NCBI GenBank assembly: GCA_905182425.1
Contig: CAJJBP010000007.1
Location: forward strand, 169,067 to 233,066
Length of the DNA: 64,000 nt
Reading direction: 5' to 3'
Source of the DNA: an uncultured Planktomarina sp.
GTDB taxonomy: Bacteria; Pseudomonadota; Alphaproteobacteria; Rhodobacterales; Rhodobacteraceae
The notes beneath the pieces were generated by a model, which saw nothing but the letters and a program-made list of their open reading frames with translations, was not told the origin of the DNA and ran no database searches. Below, piece by piece: positions 57,230 through 64,000 of this stretch (position 1 is the stretch's first letter; every line of letters starts with the position of its first letter). Position numbers and translations under genes: made by a program.

Positions 57230-58194
57230 TACAACTCCTCTCGCAGTGGGCGGGTCATTAGATTAGTAAGTGTTTCCGAAACAGTCAGCCGACCAGAGCA
57301 TAAATCTGCAACGGCTTTGGTGATAGGCATTTCAATTTCGGCATCTTGTATGATGTTTTGCATCGCCATTGCGGTTCCGAAGCCCTCAACTGTGATATCT
57401 GAATCAAAACGATTTCCATGACCTAAGGCAAGCCCGTATTGATAGTTGCGAGATTTTTCAGACGTACACGTGAGGCATAAATCTCCAAAACCAGATAGAC
57501 CTGCGAGTGTCTCTATCCGAGCTCCACGCGAGATAGCGAAGCGCCCAATCTCAGTATTCCCGCGCGTTATAAGTGCCGCTCGGGCGCTTTCACCCAACCC
57601 GGCACCAATTGCTACGCCACATGCAATAGCGATTACATTTTTCAACGCTCCGCCTAACTCTGCGCCAACTGGATCATGAGAGGCGTAGAGGCGGAGGGTG
57701 TTTGTGGACAATTCGGCCTGCCAAACACTTATCGCTTCTTTTGGATCTGCTGCGAGGGTCAGGGCGGTCGGTAGCCCTCTTGCAATATCATCTGCAAAAC
57801 TGGGACCGGTCAATAGACCTACAGGCCCTAAGGGGTAAAGGTTTTTCAGAATAGAGTAACCACCCTGTCCAGATTGTAAATCTACGCCTTTGCTGCATCC
57901 AATAAGTGGCACATCTACTAAATCTGGTAAAAGTGCTGTGAGTGTATTGTGGGTCGCCTGAAGGGGAATTGCAGATAAAATAAAATCAGCACCTTCAGTT
58001 GCATTTCTTATTTCAGATGTCACATGAATATTACTATTTAAAACTATTCCGGGAAGCCTTGAACTTTTACGGCTCTTGGCAACTTCAGGCATCAGGGTAG
58101 CACTTCTACCCCATAGGGAAATGTCATGCTTGCTAGAAAGAGCTACTGCCAAAGCCGTGCCAAAAGCACCAGCACCTAGTATGCACACTTTCAT
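57229..58194 (-). CDS. gpsA: Glycerol-3-phosphate dehydrogenase [NAD(P)+]
   Basis: Reduces dihydroxyacetone phosphate to sn-glycerol 3-phosphate for phospholipids. The 321-residue protein has the cofactor loop CILGAGAFGTALAVAL at the start, TGPSFADDIARGLPTAL near 140 and the catalytic lysine in GGALKNVIAIACGVA near 190. Relatives carry tsaD directly upstream; here the upstream neighbour is divergent hemD with 120 bases between and no tsaD. Confidence 0.95.
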   Translation of the reverse strand: MKVCILGAGAFGTALAVALSSKHDISLWGRSATLMPEVAKSRKSSRLPGIVLNSNIHVTSEIRNATEGADFILSAIPLQATHNTLTALLPDLVDVPLIGCSKGVDLQSGQGGYSILKNLYPLGPVGLLTGPSFADDIARGLPTALTLAADPKEAISVWQAELSTNTLRLYASHDPVGAELGGALKNVIAIACGVAIGAGLGESARAALITRGNTEIGRFAISRGARIETLAGLSGFGDLCLTCTSEKSRNYQYGLALGHGNRFDSDITVEGFGTAMAMQNIIQDAEIEMPITKAVADLCSGRLTVSETLTNLMTRPLREEL

Positions 58195-58314
58195 GCAGAA
58201 CTACTAATCGTGTTCAGATTGGTTTTTGTGTGGTCCATTTGGATGTCCCTGTTGCTTAAAGCCAGTGTCCAGCATAACATCAAGTGTGTTTCTGCTCAAT
58301 GCTACGGCGGCTTA

Positions 58315-59020
58315 ATGTCCCTTTTAGTGCTCACACGTCCATACAGTCAGTCGCTCAGTTTTTCTGAAGCGCTGACTTCCAGTGGAGTAGCTTCAGAGGA
58401 TATTATTATTGATCCTATACTCCGCATTGAGCCTGTTACCCCGATCAAAAAACTGAAGCACTTTAGGTCCATCATTTTGACCTCTTCTAACGCATTGAAA
58501 CATTTGCCTCCTTATTTGGTTGGATCACGGTTGCCAGCTTTTTGTGCTGGGAATTCTACAACTGAGGCAGCCATCTCGCACGGGTTCTTAGCTAAATGCT
58601 TAGGCGAAACTGCAACTGACCTATGTAATGCACTATTGCAGTCACCCTTACCCGGGCCAGTAGCATATCTTTGTGGAGATCACATTACTCTGGACTTTCG
58701 AAGAATTTTTTCGGGGGTCAAAACTATCGGTTGAAAATATAATCTGCTACCGTCAGATCTCTGGTAAGTTAAGCACGGCTACAATAAAGGTTCTTAATGA
58801 TAACAGGGGTTCTATTGTACCTGTTTTTTCTCAACGAAGCGCCCGCTTATTATGCGAACAAAATCTTAATTGGAAAGAACATTGCGCGGTTTCTATCAGT
58901 AAAAATACAGCGGAGATCTGTAAAAAAGCAGGTTTTGGAAAAACGATAGTGGCTGCCCACCCAAGTGCACAATCTATGTTGGCCGCTATAAAGTCACTCA
59001 TAGAGTTAACGGATGGTTGA
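58315..59020 (+). pseudogene. hemD: Uroporphyrinogen-III synthase, single frameshift
   Basis: Closes and inverts ring D of the tetrapyrrole. The fold is poorly conserved, but LLVLTRPYSQSLSFSEAL at the start, IILTSSNALKHL near 62 and the second-half AVSISKNTAEICKKAGF plus AAHPSAQSMLAAI are recognisable. One extra G in the G5 run near 58715 breaks the frame; without it the protein is 234 residues. Context (hemD, then mic60, then hemY) supports the assignment. Confidence 0.85.
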
Positions 59021-59079
59021 GCCTATGCTGCCAGGTCTATACTAAAAAGAATAATAGCATAGCTGAAGGGGCTTTTAGA

Positions 59080-60212
59080 GTGGCAAGAAAGAAAACCACA
59101 AAAGGACAGGATGTTGGTTTGGATAAGGCTGACACTATTGACGCGGAAGTTTTGGAAACAATGCCAGCGGATGCTGAAGGGGCGATCGAAGCTGATGGGG
59201 GGCAGGCTTCTTCAAAAGGAGTAGGGTTAAAGCCACAGTTACTATCTAATACCAATGTTTTTGGGCGGCTTGTGCGCGGGTGCCATAGGATTTTGTATTG
59301 CGATTCTGCCCGACTACTTTAATTCAAATGACCAACTTAGTTCTGTTTTGTTGGATCAAAAAGAAATTCACGATCAGATCATAAGTCTCTCTGAAACAGT
59401 TTCTGAACTGAGAAACGTGGGACCTTCAGCAAATTTTTCAGAAGAGCTGGATCCCTTTAGAATATCTTTATCAAAACTATCAGCAGATATTAAGGTGCGT
59501 AGCTCTGCTCAAGAAAAAGAAATAACAGCATTGAAAGAGCGTATTTACTTACTGGAAAATAGACCGTTAAACGGTGAGGTGTCTGCGAGCGTAATGCAGA
59601 ACTATGAAAGAGAACTAACTCAAATACGAGCTGAAATTGAAGCAATTGTAAACAAAGCTGCTCGATGATGTTGAGCAAGCTCAGGGTGGGGCTGCGATGC
59701 TAGAGGTTGCTGCTCAAGCTATTTCTCAAGAAAACGTGGCTGCCTCTGCTCTGATTGGAATAGAGGCAGCGATTTCTAATGGTACTGGATATAGTGTATT
59801 ACTTGAGGAGCTGAAGGCGATTTTGGGACTGAATTTGCCAGAGGTACTTAGCGCAAATGCTCAACTGGGCGTTGTCACATTAAATAAGCTGCAAGACGAG
59901 TTTCCTAAACTTGCACGTGTTTCACTACAAGCTGCTAGAAGGGAAGGGGAGGGCACTGGATTTGGTGCGTTTTTGAAGGCTCAGCTTGGTTTTCGGTCTT
60001 TATTTCCAAGGGAAGGCACTTCTCCGGATGCAGTGTTGTCGCGTGCTGAAGCATCAGTTGCAGCGGGTAATTTGCAGGTAGCTTTGGTTGAATTGATTGA
60101 TTTACCTAAGTCTGGACAGCTTGTCTTGCAAGATTGGTCTGAGCGAGCAAGGACAAGATTAAGCGTCTTGAACGCCTTATCAGAGCTTACGCGAACAATG
60201 GTGGTAAATTAG
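59080..60212 (+). pseudogene. Mitofilin/Mic60-like membrane protein, frameshifted
   Basis: Alphaproteobacterial homologue of mitochondrial Mic60, which shapes inner-membrane folds. About 376 residues once two extra bases are removed (near 59251 and near 59660). Layout: basic, disordered N-terminus; one membrane helix (FLGGLCAGAIGFCIAIL); a long coiled coil (about residues 90-200); and a C-terminal mitofilin domain (EFPKLARVSLQAARREGEG then WSERARTRLSVLNALSEL). Start GTG 59080 follows GAAGGGG. Its place between hemD and hemY matches the published mic60 neighbourhood. The identification rests on layout and context. Confidence 0.8.
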
Positions 60213-60222
60213 GAGTAATTCT

Positions 60223-61565
60223 ATGCTGTGGTCGTTAACCAAAATCTTGATGTTTATGGTGGCTTTGACAGCTATTACTTTTGGCGCGAGTTTCCTTATG
60301 GAGGCTCAGGGCGGCGTGACGATTGAGTATGGCGGCATTGAGCTAAATCTGAAACCGCTTCAGGCAACCCTGTTGATGTTTTTTTTGCTGATATGTGTGT
60401 GGTTTCTATTAAAGTTGATGGGCTTACTGATTGCAGTGGCACATTTTATAAATGGAGACGAGACTGCACTGTCTCGGTATTTTGACCGCAATCGTGAACG
60501 GCGTGGTTTTGAAGCTTTATCAGCTGGCCTCATGGCATTGGCGAGTGGTGATGGCCGCGAAGCAATGGTGGGGGCGAGAAAGGCGGGGCGATTATTAAAC
60601 CGCCCCAACCTGACAAATCTTGTTATTGCGCAAGCTGCTGTTGCAAGCGGTGATAAGAAAACAGCTACAGCAACTTATAAAATACTACTGCAAGATCCAA
60701 AAACGCGATTTGTAGGGATACATGGTTTACTAAAACAAAAATTACAGGAAGAAGATTTTGAGACGGCCCTCAATTTGGCGACAAGAGCGTTTGCGTTGAA
60801 GCCGAAACACCTTGAAACTCAGGACGCGTTGCTAAAGCTGCAGGCGGGACAAAAGGATTGGGCGGGTGTTCGTAAAACATTAAATGCCAAACTAAAGCAC
60901 GGGTCTTTGCCCCGTGATGTCCATCGGCGACGTGACGGTGTGTTTGCGTTGTCCCAGGCGCGAGAACTGCACGCGGCGGGTCAATTGGACGCTGCCCATG
61001 TAAAGGCTGTTGAGGCAAATAAACTTACGCCAGGCTTGGTGCCTGCAGCGATTTTGACGCTCAAGGGATATTTGGAGAAAGACAAACCAAAACTGGCTGC
61101 AAAGACATTGCGTGCGGCTTGGTCTATCGAGCCGCATCCCTGAGTTGGCTTCAGTTTTGCAGCGATTGTTTCTAACGAAACGCCTGACTGAACGTCTTGA
61201 CGCGCTTCTTAAGCCTTACTAAAATCGCACCGAGTCACCCTGAAACTAAAATGTTGCTGGCAGAGCTAAATATAGCAGCTGGGCAATTTGACCAAGCACG
61301 TTTGGAAATGGGTGACTTAGCATCTGTAGATCCAACGATGCGCTCTCTTACAATAATGGCTGCAATTGAACGAGGAGAGGGTGGGGACGATCAGTCTATA
61401 CGGGAAATTCTCACCGAGGCGCTATCTGCTCAGCGTGATCCACAATGGGTTTGTGAAAATTGTGGTAACATTTCCCATGAGTGGGAACCAGTGTGTGTAA
61501 ATTGTGAGACAATAGATAGTGTGAGCTGGAAACGACCGCCTGCATCTGACGTTGTCAGCTCCTAA
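60223..61565 (+). pseudogene. HemY-N-domain TPR protein with zinc ribbon, frameshifted
   Basis: Inner-membrane protein with two N-terminal helices (about residues 4-24 and 42-65), the HemY-type motif FLLICVWFLLKLMGL, TPR-like helices and a C-terminal zinc ribbon WVCENCGNISHEWEPVCVNC near residue 410. Two extra bases (near 61140 and near 61211) split the frame; corrected length is 446 residues. The homologue beside mic60 has been called orf52. Despite its name it is not the oxidase HemG/HemY; the exact job is unknown. AGGAG precedes the ATG. Confidence 0.82.
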
Positions 61566-61689
61566 AATGCTGCCCTTGATTATTGGACAAACTCTTCTGA
61601 CGACACAGATGCGTACAAGCCTTCGGAGTGCCCCTGAAAAACGAGATTAGATCAAATATTACATAGCTATCTTGATATTCAAGTTATGG

Positions 61690-61766
61690 TGGTGACCCAG
61701 GCAGGATTCGAACCTGCAACCTGCCCCTTAGGAGGGGGCTGCTCTATCCAGTTGAGCCACTGAGCC
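61690..61766 (-). tRNA. tRNA-Arg (anticodon CCT)
   Basis: Complete cloverleaf on the minus strand: acceptor GGCTCAG/CTGGGTC with two wobble pairs, D arm GCTC/GAGC, anticodon stem GCCCC/GGGGC with loop CTCCTAA (anticodon CCT, reading AGG), T arm GCAGG/CCTGC with TTCGAAT, discriminator A and an encoded CCA. Its 5' end faces the integrase gene. Confidence 0.95.
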
Positions 61767-61904
61767 ACACTTGATTAATTAAAGCATTTTAGTCGTATAT
61801 CAACATTTAATTGACAAATTATATTACTCTTCATTATAAAACCGCTACACCTTATAGGTAAAACCCACTACACTATTATCATAATTCCTCATATTTGTGT
61901 TGAA

Positions 61905-63530
61905 ATGCTAGAGAAGATTAATAGACTAACAAAAACTAAAAAAGGTATTTACGGATATCGAAGAAAGGTTGCTGAAAAGTATCGTTCGTTATTCGACTTC
62001 AAAACAGAAATAGTGAAGTCTTTTGGTACTAAACATCTGAGTACGGCATTACGGCTACATAAAGAAATGGATCGTTGGTTTGGGTCTGTAATAGCAACCA
62101 AAGGGTATAGAATCTCTGACCCTACTTCCTCTCCTAAGGAGAAAGTTCTTACAGCAGTTAAAGACCTACAGGAACGTAACCTATATCCCCATGATTTACC
62201 AAAGATTGATGTATTGAGTGAACCTGAGACTTTAACGGGTTTCCTTCAGGGCGCACAGACTGCGAGCGAAATAGCAGAACTTAAAAAGTCTGGGAAAATA
62301 TCCAGTGTAAAGCAGGGTGAACTAGTAGCACAAATGAAGGGTAATGAGTTTCACTCACACGCTAAGTATCTTACGGAGCGGAGCCTTCTAAAAGCGCATC
62401 TGCAAAATAAATATACTGATTGGCCTTTGGCTCAAGCTGACATGCTTAATCCTGACGTTGATACAGGTACGGATACTTATGTACCGCCCCAATGCGTATG
62501 GGATGATAATGACCTAGAAGTAATAAAATATAGGGTTATGTTGGGTGAGATAGACGTGACACCTGACCCTACTTGGTCGGATGTAATGTACAACTATTTA
62601 AAAAAGAACATGGGTAAGCGCCGTAATGAGGACCAACGGAATAAACATGAAAATGCTACGAAGAGTTTCTGTGAGCGCTTGGGTAGCTCTTTAAGTAAGG
62701 GTATGAAGACACCTCTTAGTTCGCTTGATCGCACTTCTTTAGAGGCTTTTTGCGAAGAGGAGTGGCCTAACGCATCTACTAGGGATAGGGCCTGCCGTTC
62801 CTATCAAGCCATGCTCAACTCTTGGAATACTTATAATCCTACTCAAGCGGTAGAGAATCATTTCAAGATTATAATCAGTGAAAACCAGAGCAATATAGAG
62901 CACGACACCCAAGATGTTCGGTCCATGACTAGGGAGGAGTGGCTACTTTTCTGGGGGGGCTTAGAGAAGCTTGAGGATGCTGAGATGAAGATCATTGGTA
63001 TGCTTTGCGCTTACTGTGGGTGTCCTGCTGGAGAGGCTGCTGGTTTGGTTCGTGATGACCTAAAACTAAAGAGTACCCCGCCGCATATAGTTTTTAGATC
63101 AAACGAATATAGGTACTTTGGTAAGGGGCGCTTAGAGCGCGTAACTCCATTAGTTGAGCCTCTTCTGTCTGTTATTATAAATTATATTGAAACTGATTAC
63201 GCTGGTGGTGAACTTTTATTTCCTAGGTATGCCGTGGGAAAGCATGTGTCTGCAGAAAGGTCTTCAGCACTTGCTAAGCTAGTTGTTAATAAAAGACCAA
63301 AAGATAAGCGCTTGTTAAGGCCTTATTCCCTACGCCATACTTTTAAAGATCGTTACCAAGCTGCAAAAGTCGACCCTAGTTTAGGTCAGTACTTGATGGG
63401 CCACAAGACCCGTGGGTCTAGTGCGATTCACGAGAGATATGGAACAGGTCGAACGCCTGATGGTTTGGTTCTAGCTATGAACGCTATTGTGGCAGTGACT
63501 GAGCATGGGTACTTTGAGGAGTATGACTGA
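61905..63530 (+). CDS. Tyrosine recombinase / integrase
   Basis: A 541-residue site-specific recombinase of the large alphaproteobacterial type, with a long N-terminal region of about 230 residues, a core-binding region and a C-terminal catalytic domain. Visible catalytic elements are the lysine hairpin FGKGRLERVTPL near 406, YSLRHTF near 476, GHKTRG near 499 and the tyrosine in HERYG near 511. The first catalytic arginine is not evident: the expected position reads YCGCPAGEAAGL (near 370). It follows tRNA-Arg by 138 AT-rich bases, a typical island boundary. May be divergent or altered in activity. Confidence 0.88.
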   Translation: MLEKINRLTKTKKGIYGYRRKVAEKYRSLFDFKTEIVKSFGTKHLSTALRLHKEMDRWFGSVIATKGYRISDPTSSPKEKVLTAVKDLQERNLYPHDLPKIDVLSEPETLTGFLQGAQTASEIAELKKSGKISSVKQGELVAQMKGNEFHSHAKYLTERSLLKAHLQNKYTDWPLAQADMLNPDVDTGTDTYVPPQCVWDDNDLEVIKYRVMLGEIDVTPDPTWSDVMYNYLKKNMGKRRNEDQRNKHENATKSFCERLGSSLSKGMKTPLSSLDRTSLEAFCEEEWPNASTRDRACRSYQAMLNSWNTYNPTQAVENHFKIIISENQSNIEHDTQDVRSMTREEWLLFWGGLEKLEDAEMKIIGMLCAYCGCPAGEAAGLVRDDLKLKSTPPHIVFRSNEYRYFGKGRLERVTPLVEPLLSVIINYIETDYAGGELLFPRYAVGKHVSAERSSALAKLVVNKRPKDKRLLRPYSLRHTFKDRYQAAKVDPSLGQYLMGHKTRGSSAIHERYGTGRTPDGLVLAMNAIVAVTEHGYFEEYD

Positions 63531-63533
63531 GCA

Positions 63534-63554
63534 CGTCCGGCAACGGACGCTAGC
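63534..63554 (+). other. Hairpin after the integrase gene
   Basis: Perfect 6-bp stem CGTCCG/CGGACG closed by a GCAA (GNRA) tetraloop, beginning a few bases after the integrase stop. There is no T run. It could be a terminator core, an mRNA-stabilising hairpin or part of an attachment or recombination site. The rest of 63555-63785 holds no gene that I can support. Confidence 0.5.
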
Positions 63555-63785
63555 CTTCTCTCAACTTGGTGTGAAACTAATAATGCCAGACACTACGGTG
63601 TGCTTTTAACAGTATTATTCGTGTTGTTTTTCAGTGTCTTTAATCAAGTGATGCTATCTGTCGTGAAGCAAGGTATTTAAACAAGTCAAACTTCCGTAGT
63701 TGTCTTAGCCCTAACCGCAGCACCATCAAGCGTGTATTTTGTTATGTTTTATTTTCACTATGTAAGTACTTTGTAAGTAAACGTT

Positions 63786-64000
63786 TCAATCTTCAATCAA
63801 CCTCTTACCAAAACTGATTACTTCATCTTCATCGTAGCCAACTGCTTTATAAAAGTTAATCGCTTCTTTGTTATTTGCTCTGATTTGAAGGTTTAGTTTT
63901 GGGCAACCTTTATCAACAAGTAACAGTTCTCCAAATTCTAACAATTGTTTTCCAAAGCCACTTTTTTGGAATTGAGGAAGAACAGCGAAGTAGTTTAACC
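63786..64000 (-). CDS. GNAT-family N-acetyltransferase, partial
   Basis: The C-terminal 71 residues of a gene that begins beyond the window. It shows the acetyl-CoA-binding pattern VLPQFQKSGFGKQLLEFGE (Q/R-x-x-G-x-G/A) and the terminal RANNKEAINFYKAVGYDEDE, typical of GNAT enzymes. Substrate unknown. Likely an island cargo gene given its position after the integrase; that is inference. Confidence 0.8.
   Translation of the reverse strand, partial: LNYFAVLPQFQKSGFGKQLLEFGELLLVDKGCPKLNLQIRANNKEAINFYKAVGYDEDEVISFGKRLIED

Noticed and set aside
63590..63785. Attachment-site repeat or second gene after the integrase
   Set aside because: Only short direct repeats (GTAAGTACTTT/GTAAGTAAACG) and no open frame of useful length were found; no match to the tRNA-Arg sequence.

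Overview
The window looks like a chromosomal segment from a marine, Roseobacter-like member of the Rhodobacterales (Alphaproteobacteria) with unusually low G+C for that group (mid-40s percent by eye). The evidence is gene order: rph-rdgB-hemW, hrcA-grpE, parB-parA-rsmG-mnmG-mnmE-rho-hemJ, maf-aroE-coaE-dnaQ, secB-fxsA-timA-mltA-smr, hslUV, trxA-addA-addB-murU-amgK, regB/senC-regA-ahcY and hemD-mic60-hemY are the classical neighbourhoods of this order. No ribosomal RNA, CRISPR array or insertion sequence was seen.

Layout. 0-4.1 kb: a methyltransferase, ferrochelatase, a small exported peptide and an envelope cluster (two YkuD-type L,D-transpeptidases and a CAP-domain lipoprotein). 4.3-12 kb: rlmD-type RNA methyltransferase, ABC exporter, CCA-adding enzyme, two Nudix hydrolases, Hsp33 and threonine deaminase. 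12-22 kb: a broken membrane-protein gene with an internal 50-bp repeat, argG, a sulfotransferase-like gene, a class IV aminotransferase, a ribokinase-family gene, malic enzyme and a frameshifted mutS. 22-33.5 kb: grpE/hrcA, rph-rdgB-hemW and the partition and tRNA-modification block with two perfect parS palindromes, then rho and hemJ. 33.46-33.84 kb: an AT-rich gap where genes on both sides point outward and degenerate DnaA boxes occur; this is the best candidate for the chromosomal origin. 33.8-53 kb: maf fused in frame to aroE, coaE, dnaQ, export and envelope genes, HslUV protease, thioredoxin, AddAB nuclease-helicase, MurU/AmgK cell-wall recycling. 51.7-61.6 kb: the RegBA redox two-component system with its Sco/SenC partner, an HD hydrolase, ahcY, gpsA, and the hemD-mic60-hemY cluster. 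61.7-64 kb: tRNA-Arg(CCT), a tyrosine recombinase and a partial acetyltransferase, probably the edge of a mobile island.

The most striking property is a set of about 23 single-base indels, roughly 18 of them insertions, in otherwise well-conserved genes: mutS (3), rho (1), the 12-kb membrane gene (3), mltA signal peptide (2), addB (1), ahcY (8), hemD (1), mic60 (2) and hemY (2). Removing them restores proteins of the expected family length (Rho 423, AhcY 463 residues). Because rho is needed in most such bacteria and the amino-acid sequences stay conserved across every break, uncorrected insertion-biased read errors are the simplest explanation. Real gene loss, for example a mutator through mutS, cannot be excluded from sequence alone. 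I found no convincing wholly new system. The items most worth a second look are the Maf-AroE fusion beside the origin, the absence of tsaE and tsaD from their usual sites, the intragenic repeat, and the oddly oriented tRNA/integrase junction.
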